This document shows positions 1 through 8,014 of a stretch of 64,000 nt of DNA, piece by piece; position 1 is the first letter of the stretch; the number at the start of each line of letters is the position of its first letter. This DNA comes from Paraburkholderia sp. BL9I2N2. GTDB taxonomy: Bacteria; Pseudomonadota; Gammaproteobacteria; Burkholderiales; Burkholderiaceae. The translations under genes were made by a program, and so were the position numbers. Under the pieces are notes generated by a model. That model searched no databases. It was not told the DNA's origin and saw only the letters and a list, made by a program, of their open reading frames with translations. The DNA lies in contig NZ_SMGP01000002.1 of assembly GCF_004339745.1 (NCBI RefSeq), positions 1,178,001 through 1,242,000 of the forward strand, given 5' to 3'.

Positions 1-544
1 GCACATCTTGCGCGACATTAGAACAACCTCCCACCATAACGTGCGCTCCGATGACGCAGAATTGATGGACTGCGCACATACCGCCGATGATCACGTGATC
101 ATCGACGATGACGTGACCGCCTAGCGTTGCATTGTTTGCCAGAATGCAATGGTCACCAACAATGCAATCGTGGGCAACGTGAGCATTGACCATCAGAAGG
201 TTGTCGCTTCCGACCTTGGTGATGCTGCCTCCTTGGACTGTGCCGCGATGGATCGTGACACTCTCCCGGATTCTGTTGCGATCGCCCACTTCCACGACAG
301 TTGGCTCTCCGGCGTACTTCAAGTCCTGGTTGTCTTCCCCGATCGTGGCGAAAGGATAGATTGTGTTCTCTCGGCCAATGCGGGTGTGCCCACTTACGAC
401 AACGTGCGACTTAAGGACGGTGCCTTCGCCAATCTCGACGTCACCGCCTATACAGCAATAGGGACCAATGCGAACGCGAGCCCCAATGACGGCACCTTCT
501 TCAATAACTGCGGTCGGGTGGATGACAGCCGTTTCATCAATCAC
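1..544 (-). CDS. lpxA: Acyl-[ACP]--UDP-N-acetylglucosamine O-acyltransferase, partial
   Basis: LpxA transfers a 3-hydroxyacyl chain from ACP to UDP-GlcNAc, the first cytosolic step of lipid A synthesis. The frame runs off the left edge, so 181 codons of an expected ~262 are present and the C-terminal helical part is missing. As far as I can align it from memory, it matches E. coli LpxA without gaps: hexapeptide beta-helix repeats, the block GDRNRIRESVTIHRGTVQGG, and NAHVAHDC with the catalytic His at residue 125. The start is taken as GTG at 544: an AGAGG lies about 10 bases upstream, an in-frame TAA lies just beyond, and no ATG is available. The usual lpxD-fabZ partners do not precede it. 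The next same-strand gene upstream encodes a small lipoprotein, so this is probably an orphan or second copy. Confidence 0.9.
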   Translation of the reverse strand, partial: MIDETAVIHPTAVIEEGAVIGARVRIGPYCCIGGDVEIGEGTVLKSHVVVSGHTRIGRENTIYPFATIGEDNQDLKYAGEPTVVEVGDRNRIRESVTIHRGTVQGGSITKVGSDNLLMVNAHVAHDCIVGDHCILANNATLGGHVIVDDHVIIGGMCAVHQFCVIGAHVMVGGCSNVAQDV

Positions 545-906
545 AAATGTGGCCTCTGAGGAAGGTTAGGATCGGACTTTAGCTCAAATTAAATGCTTGA
601 GCAGCAAGCTGTGATTCGCTTTCCGGGCTGACTAAATGACTCTTCGATTTCGCTCGGCGCACAGCTTTCAATTAACTATCGACAGCTGAAACCCAAGGAG
701 ATTGTTTGACGATCATGGCGCATGTCCCGACTGTCCGAAACTGGCCGAATCCGGAAGTCCGGCCACTGCAAGCGACCGCCGATCGCACCGCTTCGTCGAA
801 CCTCCGTAGCCGGGCCGCACTGGCATATTCTCCGTTCGGCGCTGCCAGCCCCAGACAGGATGGTTGGGAGCCGCTCCCAGTCCCACCGCAGCAAGTCGCT
901 GACAGA
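545..906. other. Gene-poor gap upstream of lpxA
   Basis: About 360 bases between lpxA and a small lipoprotein gene. The open frames here show no codon structure or family resemblance. A stretch at about 735-790 (core tggccgaatccggaa) resembles one at about 3765-3790 and may belong to a degenerate dispersed intergenic sequence. No promoter is called. Confidence 0.4.
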
Positions 907-1161
907 CTAGCGATAGTTAATCAAGTAGATGACGTCATTGAGGAACCAGGGCAGAATCAATTGCGTGTCGGGATAGCTGACACCGACGCTGAGCCTCGGT
1001 GGCTTTGACGCGGAGTAACCGGGCGTCGCACCGTCGGCAGTGTGCAGAATGTACGTGTCCGTGTCGGACGGCTGGGCGGTCTGATTGTTCGGGGGCGACG
1101 ATCTCCAGGCGCAGCCGGCGGTGAGCACGATGAGGGCTGCTGCGAAGCATAAGGGCTTCAT
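907..1161 (-). CDS. Small lipoprotein of unknown function
   Basis: An 84-residue product with a short lipoprotein signal peptide: MKPLCFAAALIVLTAGC, lipobox LTAGC, lipidated Cys at about residue 17. The mature part is hydrophilic and Pro/Ser/Thr-rich at first (SSPPNNQTAQPSDTDTY), then contains a compact segment with PRLSVGVSYPDTQLILPWF. ATG at 1161 is preferred over an upstream in-frame start because it puts the basic-hydrophobic signal right at the N-terminus. I do not recognise a family. An inner- or outer-membrane-anchored periplasmic protein is the only supported role. It stands alone between lpxA and a gene-poor gap. Confidence 0.6.
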   Translation of the reverse strand: MKPLCFAAALIVLTAGCAWRSSPPNNQTAQPSDTDTYILHTADGATPGYSASKPPRLSVGVSYPDTQLILPWFLNDVIYLINYR

Positions 1162-1507
1162 GATGGTGTGAAAGTCCAGCAACGTTACTTTGACAATAAC
1201 GTCGATGAAGAATTCGTTCCGGCACGTGGCTGGCTTCTGTCGAACGCAGGAGGCGCAGTCCGACCCGAAGCTGCCAGCCGGGAGATTGGCGCGAACGTCG
1301 CGTGTCGGGCTCGAAAGTGACGGCCAACATCGATCACGGTCGTTCGCTGATCACCTATGAAGCGCTTTTCGGCGTGCCTCGCATGTCGGGGAGTGCGCGC
1401 CGTGTGTCGCCCAGCGCGTGTGAGCGATTCCCGTCATACCCTCGAAATGCGCTTCGCGCACCTGCGCGTGGGCCCGAGCGCGACCGTCAGCATGTGCGAG
1501 CCTCCTT
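1162..1507. other. Gap with no recognisable gene
   Basis: About 350 GC-rich bases between the 3' end of the SagB-type gene and the lipoprotein gene. Open frames on both strands look random in composition, and no RNA gene or clear terminator was seen. Confidence 0.4.
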
Positions 1508-3364
1508 CTACGTTCCCGTCGACGCGCCGAGCGCCGCGAAGTGCAACACCCATTCCCTTTGCCCATCGACATCGATCAGAGCCGCCGCTTCGTCGTCGTA
1601 AAACCCGCCCACCGGGCAGGCGGCCAAGCCGCGGGCAACCGCGCCTAGCAGCCAGCGCTCGCCCAGTATCCCCGCCTCGAGAAAGGCATGGCGATATCCA
1701 CGCGCACCTTCCGCCAGCATGTGCGCGCGATCGGCGGAAAGCACCAGCACTACTGCGGCGTTGCCGATCACATCCTGCGACAATGCGGCCGCCTGAGCCG
1801 CAGCGGCGGAATCGCTGTCGCGCACGCGTACCAGCGCGTGCTGAGGCAGGTAGCGATACACGCCCGGCCGGAGCCCTGCGACACGATTGACGACCAGATT
1901 GATGTGGATGGCGCCCGATAGCTGGGGCGGCAGCGCCATGTCGGCCAGCATCGATGACATCGTCGCGAGCGGCACCGCATCGTCGAGGAAGCGCCGCTGG
2001 CTCCGCCGCTGGACTATCGTGTCGGTCACGCCTGCGGCGGCGGGCTCAGGCGCCGGTAGCGCGATGTGCCCGGCGCCCACCTCGTCGGGCAATAGCTGCA
2101 GCGACGTGGCCCGGTGCACCATGCCTGTCACGCCGATTGTCAGGCCGGAGGGTACCGGCGGCGCTGCGAAGCGCGCGCGCAAAGCTTCGCCGGTGGAGTC
2201 CACGGCGCTGGCCGCGGGCCGCAGATCCATGATGGCGAGCACGCCTTCCTCGAGGCCATCAACACCGATGGCCTTGGCGGCCAGGATCTCGTCAAAGCGC
2301 GCGACGAGCGTCGCCCGCATTCCTGCCTGATGCCCCGCGAGCCGCAGATTCTCGAGCAAGTGGCCAGCGTCCGCAACCGCATAGCGGTAGGCCCGGTCGC
2401 GGTACTTGTAGCCGGTGCGGCGGAACACCGCAGTCAGCACCACGACCGCGTCGGCGCCGTCTGCCTGAGGCGCGCCGAGCGCGGCCCGAGCAGCGCCCAG
2501 CGCGTCGAGCCGATTGTGCTCCGGGTCGTAGTGATAAAGCCCGGCCGGCAAGCCCTCGACCTTGCGTGCCAGGACATAGAGCTCACTGGGAAACAGCGCG
2601 CCGGAAGATGGCGAAGCGCGCAACGCCAGGCCGCCGCGCCGCGCCGTGATGCCGGCCGAGAGGTATAGCATCTCGCCCAACTCGGCAACGCTCAGGCTTC
2701 GCTTGCGCCACGAGGGCGCGCGCAGCGCGTCGCTCAGGCTGCGCTCGTGGGTCCTGTCGCGCGCTAGGGCGATGTACGGCACGTCGGGGTAGCGCTTGAA
2801 AGCGGGCGGCGGTGCACCCCATTCGACCCCCGGCGCGCGCTGGAACACGCGGCTGCGCGACTCGGACGAGAATTCGTGATAGCGGGCCACGGCATCGACC
2901 GGGCCAGATCCGGCTTCGGCGGCGTTGGTCCAGCGGACGGCCACTTCGCTGGCGCCGTGACGCGTGCCGAGGAAGAACGCCATGCCGAGAGCGGCGAGGA
3001 CGGTCAACACCTTGCCGACCGCGACCGGGTCGTGCCAGCCACCGCGGGTGGACTGCTGCGCTGGTTGGGACGGTGCGAGCCGCAGCCAGCGGAACACGGC
3101 CGGCAAGTTGAAAATCAGGTGCACGGAGACAAGCAGCAGCGTGCAGTAGCCAAACAGGTAGTGCCAGTCGAACACCGGCAACTGCTGATTGGCCACCCAG
3201 AACACACCGAGACTTGCCGTCGTCAACAGGTAGGCGATCAACAGCAGGCTGGTTTGCACATTGAGCGCCTGACGCGACGGTGTCCGTCCGCGCCACGTCG
3301 ACACGGTGACATACAGTGCGTACATCGAAAGCGGCAATAGGACCCAAATAATCTTTGAAACCAT
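1508..3364 (-). CDS. Membrane-anchored SagB/ThcOx-type dehydrogenase (double nitroreductase fold)
   Basis: A 618-residue protein. The N-terminus has four hydrophobic segments (about 5-22, 39-57, 68-87, 117-133) with histidines at 68 and 82 in WHYLFGYC and VHLIF, reminiscent of small heme-binding cytochrome b561/DUF4405 membrane domains. Two nitroreductase-like domains follow: about 225-395, with SPSSGALFPSELYVL and a Tyr-rich YKYRDRAYRYAVADAGH motif, and about 440-615, with QRRSQRRFLDD. SagB-type enzymes are FMN oxidases of peptide azolines. The longer upstream reading is rejected because ATG 3364 directly precedes the first membrane helix. No precursor peptide, YcaO cyclodehydratase or transporter is adjacent, so the substrate is unknown. 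Assignment to the SagB family is strong; the cytochrome reading of the N-terminus is inference. Confidence 0.8.
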   Translation of the reverse strand: MVSKIIWVLLPLSMYALYVTVSTWRGRTPSRQALNVQTSLLLIAYLLTTASLGVFWVANQQLPVFDWHYLFGYCTLLLVSVHLIFNLPAVFRWLRLAPSQPAQQSTRGGWHDPVAVGKVLTVLAALGMAFFLGTRHGASEVAVRWTNAAEAGSGPVDAVARYHEFSSESRSRVFQRAPGVEWGAPPPAFKRYPDVPYIALARDRTHERSLSDALRAPSWRKRSLSVAELGEMLYLSAGITARRGGLALRASPSSGALFPSELYVLARKVEGLPAGLYHYDPEHNRLDALGAARAALGAPQADGADAVVVLTAVFRRTGYKYRDRAYRYAVADAGHLLENLRLAGHQAGMRATLVARFDEILAAKAIGVDGLEEGVLAIMDLRPAASAVDSTGEALRARFAAPPVPSGLTIGVTGMVHRATSLQLLPDEVGAGHIALPAPEPAAAGVTDTIVQRRSQRRFLDDAVPLATMSSMLADMALPPQLSGAIHINLVVNRVAGLRPGVYRYLPQHALVRVRDSDSAAAAQAAALSQDVIGNAAVVLVLSADRAHMLAEGARGYRHAFLEAGILGERWLLGAVARGLAACPVGGFYDDEAAALIDVDGQREWVLHFAALGASTGT

Positions 3365-4138
3365 GTCCTGACACGCCTTGCTGGAATGTGGAACGCGGCG
3401 GAGCCTAAACTCTATCCTTGTCCGCCTGGCTAGGCTACAGGCTGTCAAGCCGCCGAACGAGATTGATCCCGCCAAAATTGCGTTCGACGAGCGCGTGCGG
3501 AACTGTTCACGATTACGTGGGAAATCGTTACGTCGGTTATTCGTACCGAAAAAGCGGCGCAGGGAAATGAAAAGCAAAATGAAGTCCGGTAGACCGGCGC
3601 TACTCGTGGGGTCCAGCCGCTCACTCGATTCGATACCGGCACAGCATTGTTGGTGAGCCATGTACAGAACCTACGCCAACGGTCCGACCCGCTCTCGAAA
3701 CTGCCGAGCAACGCCTCGAACGGCAGGTGTTGCACGGACTCCGGCCGTTCAACGCGCAAAGTCGAAAGGCAGAAAATGGCCGAACCCAGAACTTTCTGCA
3801 GCCGGACATGCTCTTCCTAAGGGCCAGATAAATGAACTGCCCTTCGAGAACGTCCTTTGACGCTGATTGCAGTGTCGTAACAGCTCGCTGACAATGATGC
3901 AGGCGTGCTATTACGCAGATGTCTCAACGCGGATGACGTTGCGGCCCACAGATCGGGCTTGCGGTCGTCAACCGGCACATCGCGACTGCGGCGCCGTTCA
4001 CGATGGGCGCGCGCTCCATGGATATCGGCCGGCAAACTCCGCTTTCGCAATGCCCTGCTGGAGGCCGCCCCAAACGCTCCCCGATGCCTCATTGATGCAG
4101 AATCGGCGCAAAGGCCACAACGACACGACCTGAATACG
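3365..4138. other. Long gap without a supported gene
   Basis: About 770 bases between the SagB-type gene and a divergent hydrolase gene. Several open frames exist but none has a convincing start, ribosome site or domain. A tract near 3765-3790 (tggccgaacccagaa) resembles the one near 745. The region upstream of the SagB start (3365-3660) presumably holds its promoter, but no clean consensus is visible. Confidence 0.4.
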
Positions 4139-4831
4139 ATGGACGACCCAGAATCGCTTTCCCTGGCACTCCCCGACGGCACCAAGGTCTCTGCGCTCCT
4201 CCGAGCGCCGGAGGACGCGCGAGCCCTGTATGTCTTCGCGCACGGTGCCGGGGCGGGCATGCAGCACGCCGGCATGTCGTCATTGGCCGACGCGCTTGCG
4301 GCGGCAAATGTCGCCACATTGCGCTACCAGTTTCCGTACATGGAGCGGGGCTCTAGGCGGGTGGACTCGCCGGCCGTGGCACATGCTGCCGTGCAGACAG
4401 CCGTCGCAGAGGCCCGCCGGCGGTTGCCTGCACTGCCGCTCTTCGCGGGCGGTAGGTCGTTCGGCGGCCGCATGACGTCCCAGGCCCAAGCCATCTCCCC
4501 GCTGGACGGCGTGCGTGGCCTCGCTTTCGTCGCGTTCCCGCTGCACCCGGCGGGCGCGCCCGGCGTGGAGCGGGCACGGCACCTGGCGGACGTCACGGTG
4601 CCGATTCTCTTCCTGCAGGGCACGCGCGACAAGCTGGCCGAGCTTCACCTGCTGAGGTCGGTTGTCGGGACGCTGGGGTCACGCGCCACGCTGCATGTGG
4701 TGGACGACGCAGATCATTCGTTCCACGTGCGCGCGTCCTCCGGCCGGACCGACGCGCAGGTTGTGCTCGAACTGGCACGGACGATGTCGGCGTGGTTCTT
4801 CGCCGAAGGAGAGTTCGTGCCCGTTACCTGA
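4139..4831 (+). CDS. Alpha/beta hydrolase of the KANL3/Tex30 or dienelactone-hydrolase-like type
   Basis: A 230-residue soluble hydrolase. The nucleophile elbow is GGRSFGG with Ser107, the acidic residue is probably Asp164 in FLQGTRDKLAE, and the base His193 lies in VVDDADHSFHV, in the order Ser-Asp-His expected of the fold. The oxyanion region FAHGAGAGMQ is near residue 34. ATG 4139 is chosen because family similarity begins there; the frame extends upstream to 3905 but that part has no recognisable content. It has no operon partners. Such proteins are usually small esterases or thioesterases; the substrate cannot be inferred. Confidence 0.8.
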   Translation: MDDPESLSLALPDGTKVSALLRAPEDARALYVFAHGAGAGMQHAGMSSLADALAAANVATLRYQFPYMERGSRRVDSPAVAHAAVQTAVAEARRRLPALPLFAGGRSFGGRMTSQAQAISPLDGVRGLAFVAFPLHPAGAPGVERARHLADVTVPILFLQGTRDKLAELHLLRSVVGTLGSRATLHVVDDADHSFHVRASSGRTDAQVVLELARTMSAWFFAEGEFVPVT

Positions 4832-5189
4832 GCAAGCGCAGGAATGCTTGTAGCAGAGTCGGGACGGCGAGCCGGCGAATTCGCCGTGCTGCACTCGCCC
4901 GCTCAATCCCTTTGCTATCCGGAGTTGGTCTCTGGCATAGCAACGATAAGCGACACCTGTCGCGTCAGCGACGTGTTCCCAGTGCCGAATGAGTGAATTT
5001 GTCAGATCCACTTGCGGTGATCCGCCCCGGAAATCGCGTAGGGCATGTGCTTTGATTTGGCCGACAGGCCTCCGGCGGCGGTGTCGATCCGTGAGTGACC
5101 GCTTAGGGGTGCGGGCGGCGCCAGACTGGCGGAGCGTCGAACGACACGCATTGGCCGGTCACTGGCCGACGCGGTCGCCTGAAATCGAC
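4832..5189. other. Gap left of the IS30 element
   Basis: About 360 bases between the hydrolase stop codon and the left end of the IS30 element. No gene is supported. The last part reads directly into the insertion site, whose two sides (5189 and 6420) do not rejoin into an obvious coding sequence. Confidence 0.4.
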
Positions 5190-5214
5190 GGCGGATTCAA
5201 CCGGTCGATGCAAC
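5190..5214. repeat. IS30 terminal inverted repeat, transposase 3' side
   Basis: 25 bp starting ggcggattcaaccggtcgat, exactly complementary to 6393-6417. It contains the transposase stop codon. Confidence 0.93.
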
Positions 5215-6357
5215 GATTTGGTTAAATCGTTCAGCCGGGGTGTCGAAGTCTAGTGTTTTTCGGGGACGTTCGTTGAGCCGCCTTGCTACGGCATCCAGTC
5301 TGGCCTGCGAGTAGACGGAGAGATCGGTACCCTTAGGAAAATATTGCCTCAGAAGCCCATTTGTGTTTTCGTTCGAACCGCGTTGCCAAGGGTGTTGAGG
5401 ATCGCAGAAATAGACCTCAATGTCTGTAGCGACGGTAAAGCGGTTGTGGTCGGCCATTTCCGAGCCCCTATCCCAGGTCAGCGATTTATATAGTTCCCTG
5501 GGTAACTTGCTGACGTGTCGTATCAGAGCGTCAACCACAGCCTCAGAATTCTTGCTGGCTACTTTCACCAGCATCACGAATCGACTTTGACGTTCGACGA
5601 GAGTCGCAATCTGGCTGGTAGCATTGCCATAAATCAAGTCACCTTCCCAGTGCCCGGGTATTGCCCGATCCTCCGCCGTAGCGGGACGTTCACTGATCGA
5701 CACGGCGTCGCGAATGTTCGTGCGGTCCTCGGTTTTCAGTGTGTGATGACGGGATCGGCGCATGGTTCGGGAGCGTCGCAAGTGCTCGAGCAATTCCTTT
5801 TTCAGGGCGCCACGAGCTTGAATATAGAGGCTCCGATAGATTGTCTCGTGCGACACCAGATAGTCCTTGTTGACCGCGTACGCATGTCTGAGCCAACCAG
5901 CAATCTGCTCAGGGGACCACTGCAGCTTCAGCTTCGCAGCGACAACTCGTGCCAGCGTCTGGTTTTGCACCAATTTGCAGACCTTCGGCCGACGTGCCCG
6001 CTCCCAGGCAATCGCGTCCGCCTGGCTTGCCCGATAGCCTTGGCTGCCCCCGTTGCGTTGCAACTCGCGACTTATAGTGGAAGGAGCGCGTCCCAGCCTG
6101 GCCGCTATCGACCGGATCGATAATCCCGACACCAGAGAACGGGAAATCTCCTCGCGCTCTGCCAGCGTCAATGCCTGTGGCGCGCGGTGCCTTTGCGGCG
6201 GCTGGATTCCGCCGGTCTCCGATAGTATCCGCTGAATCGAAGAATGGCCTCGATCGAACAGTTTGGCAATCTGATGAATCGTGTCGCCCTTGCGCCATCG
6301 GTCCCACATCAGCGCTTTCTGAGTCTCGGAGTAATGAATTCTCGGTCGCTGTTTCAT
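5197..6357 (-). CDS. IS30-family transposase
   Basis: A 386-residue DDE transposase. It has two N-terminal helix-turn-helix regions (about 10-45 and 62-100, the second reading REEISRSLVSGLSIRSIA) and a catalytic core with Asp240 (PGHWEGDLIYG), Asp296 (LTWDRGSEM) and Glu330 (WQRGSNENTNGLLRQYFP), the standard IS30 signature. ATG 6357 is chosen because GGAGG lies 8 bases upstream; an in-frame GTG three codons earlier overlaps that ribosome site. No frameshift or stop is seen, so it is likely functional. Confidence 0.95.
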   Translation of the reverse strand: MKQRPRIHYSETQKALMWDRWRKGDTIHQIAKLFDRGHSSIQRILSETGGIQPPQRHRAPQALTLAEREEISRSLVSGLSIRSIAARLGRAPSTISRELQRNGGSQGYRASQADAIAWERARRPKVCKLVQNQTLARVVAAKLKLQWSPEQIAGWLRHAYAVNKDYLVSHETIYRSLYIQARGALKKELLEHLRRSRTMRRSRHHTLKTEDRTNIRDAVSISERPATAEDRAIPGHWEGDLIYGNATSQIATLVERQSRFVMLVKVASKNSEAVVDALIRHVSKLPRELYKSLTWDRGSEMADHNRFTVATDIEVYFCDPQHPWQRGSNENTNGLLRQYFPKGTDLSVYSQARLDAVARRLNERPRKTLDFDTPAERFNQIVASTG

Positions 6358-6392
6358 TTGCAACACCTCCGCTGCTCACGCAGATTCTAGGT

Positions 6393-6417
6393 GTTGCATC
6401 GACCGGTTGAATCCGCC
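6393..6417. repeat. IS30 terminal inverted repeat, promoter side
   Basis: 25 bp perfect inverted copy of 5190-5214, lying 35 bases upstream of the transposase start. It is followed by AC, matching the AC before the other end. Confidence 0.93.
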
Positions 6418-6654
6418 ACCCACTCCGGCCAGACGACTTTCTCGAAACCGGTCACTCGGCCACACTCAGCATTCGCGAAATGGAGTGCCCCTAAGCAGTC
6501 GTTGGCGATCTCACCGAATCGGCCAAGAAGCGCCGTTCATTATGGCGACCCGTCGCGCATCCCAACGGCGGCTCAGGGTCTATTAGCGGCTCTCCGGCGA
6601 TGCGCAAACGTGACTGAATGGATTTCTGGAAGCGTTGACTCATCGACCAGGCTA

Positions 6655-6939
6655 TCACTTCGCACCCGGCGTCTTCGTACTGTCATCAGGGGACATACTG
6701 GGTGCGCTGCCTTTGGATGCATCCCTGTAGCCTTCCATTTGTCCGCTCCACATCGCCGCGCCCCACGGGCTAGACACGGGCTCGCTGTGATAGGTCATCC
6801 CCGACGTTGCAGCGCCATGAGCGCCGCCACCACCGCTTCCACCGTTTCCATTTCCCGCCTGCGCGAACGTCGCGCACGGCGCGCAAAGCGCGATTGAAGC
6901 AATGCACGACAATAAAGTCTTCAGCATTCGAGGTTTCAT
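6655..6939 (-). CDS. Small exported glycine-rich protein, unknown function
   Basis: A 94-residue product with a clear Sec signal peptide (basic MKPRMLK, hydrophobic core, likely cleavage after ATFAQA at about residue 27). The short mature chain opens with a Gly/Asn/Ser run (GNGNGGSGGGGAHG) and ends Ser/Thr/Lys-rich. ATG 6939 has GGAGAG 8-10 bases upstream, which supports it over an in-frame start ten codons earlier. No domain is recognised. It is followed on the same strand by nothing related, so the role is unknown. Confidence 0.6.
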   Translation of the reverse strand: MKPRMLKTLLSCIASIALCAPCATFAQAGNGNGGSGGGGAHGAATSGMTYHSEPVSSPWGAAMWSGQMEGYRDASKGSAPSMSPDDSTKTPGAK

Positions 6940-7008
6940 GTCACTACTCTCCGGAATTCCGCGCGACATCGCGTAAAAAGCTTTTACAGACCCGACAGCA
7001 AATCGAAT

Positions 7009-7668
7009 TTAACCATCCGCAAGTACTTTTAAAGTCAAAGGATTAGTCGGCGAGGTCTTCACGGACCCGATCGCAACGGCGGAGTAATTCATGCCGCCTG
7101 ATACAGTGAGACTTGCCTGTATCGCCGTGGTCGATGTGCCCGCGGCATTCACCTGAACATTGTATGTGCCGACTGGCAGCGTCAGATAGCTGCTGATTGT
7201 TCCAAAAGGCACATTGGAAAGCACTACCTGGCCATTCACCAGTATGTCGACAGGTCCAGCGTCAGGCGATGCGTGGATCACACGAACCCGAGCCTGTCCC
7301 GCGGGCGCAGCGGACGTTTCGTCCGTGGCAAGCAACGCCTGAATATTGGCGACGAAAGTCGCCGCCATCGCGGTGTATGCCGCTCCGCTGGAGAGATTGG
7401 GCTTCACGTCGATAACCGTTGTCGTAGTACCCGCAGCGTTCACCTTGATCTCGCGCATGCCGGCAGCGACGTTCAGGTATGAAGAGACGGTCGGGTAGGG
7501 AACGTTGTTCAGAACCTTGGTGCCATCGACGTACACGTCCACGTTGGGCGCATCGGGAGACGCGTGCAGGACACGCAGGCGCGCCGGTGAAGAATCGTCG
7601 CCGCCTCCACATGCGGTGATAAGTACACTCAGTAGAACCATACCTAGCAAACTCAGAACGCGTCGCAT
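7009..7668 (-). CDS. DUF4397 domain lipoprotein
   Basis: A 219-residue exported lipoprotein. Signal peptide MRRVLSLLGMVLLSVLITAC with lipidation at about Cys20, then a GGGDDSS linker. The mature part is two copies of a DUF4397-type unit, each starting with a matching motif: RLRVLHASPDAPNVDVYVDG and RVRVIHASPDAGPVDILVNG. Each unit has a VNAAGT element that fits a beta-sandwich. ATG 7668 has AGGGAGG just upstream. DUF4397 proteins are surface or periplasmic and functionally undefined. It is monocistronic, with a MerR-like gene divergent beyond a ~350-bp gap. Confidence 0.88.
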   Translation of the reverse strand: MRRVLSLLGMVLLSVLITACGGGDDSSPARLRVLHASPDAPNVDVYVDGTKVLNNVPYPTVSSYLNVAAGMREIKVNAAGTTTTVIDVKPNLSSGAAYTAMAATFVANIQALLATDETSAAPAGQARVRVIHASPDAGPVDILVNGQVVLSNVPFGTISSYLTLPVGTYNVQVNAAGTSTTAIQASLTVSGGMNYSAVAIGSVKTSPTNPLTLKVLADG

Positions 7669-8014
7669 CGCAGCCTCCCTGTGTGTCGCGAATGGTCCCG
7701 GCCCCGCCGAACACGGCAGGGTTTCAAAGACGATGATTCGGCATTGCAACTTTTCTGATTAGCCTAGAGTTCACAGGGGCAAACGGAAAGAGCGAATCTG
7801 CGTCAAAAGCGAGACAACTGCAGGAACGTTCGAAGGGGAAGTCTACGTCAGCCCGCGCCGTCGCCAACTGGCGCGGCCATTCGACCCGGGCAGATTCCTG
7901 GAAAATACGGCGTTGCGATTAATCGGAATCAGCTGACGCAAAAAGATGCTTCGTTTCTGCTACAGCATTGCCTAAACTTCGGATTCGGGGAATCCCCTCT
8001 TGTCAGCAGCGCCA
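7669..8014. other. Divergent intergenic region
   Basis: About 350 bases between the DUF4397 lipoprotein and the MerR-like gene, which diverge from it. It should hold both promoters, but no good sigma-70 pair or operator dyad stands out by eye. No small gene is supported. Confidence 0.4.

Larger units (their letters stand above)
5190..6417 (-). mobile_element. Complete IS30-family insertion sequence
   Basis: A 1228-bp element bounded by 25-bp perfect terminal inverted repeats (5190-5214 and 6393-6417), with a 2-bp AC on each side (5188-5189 and 6418-6419) that fits the 2-3 bp target duplication usual for IS30. It encodes one intact transposase. The transposase stop codon lies inside the left-hand repeat, so the coding region nearly fills the element. 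Perfect repeats and an open frame suggest recent insertion and possible activity. Confidence 0.93.

Noticed and set aside
706..1008. A 100-codon plus-strand frame
   Set aside because: No ribosome site or domain, Pro/Arg-rich random composition, and it overlaps the lipoprotein gene on the other strand.
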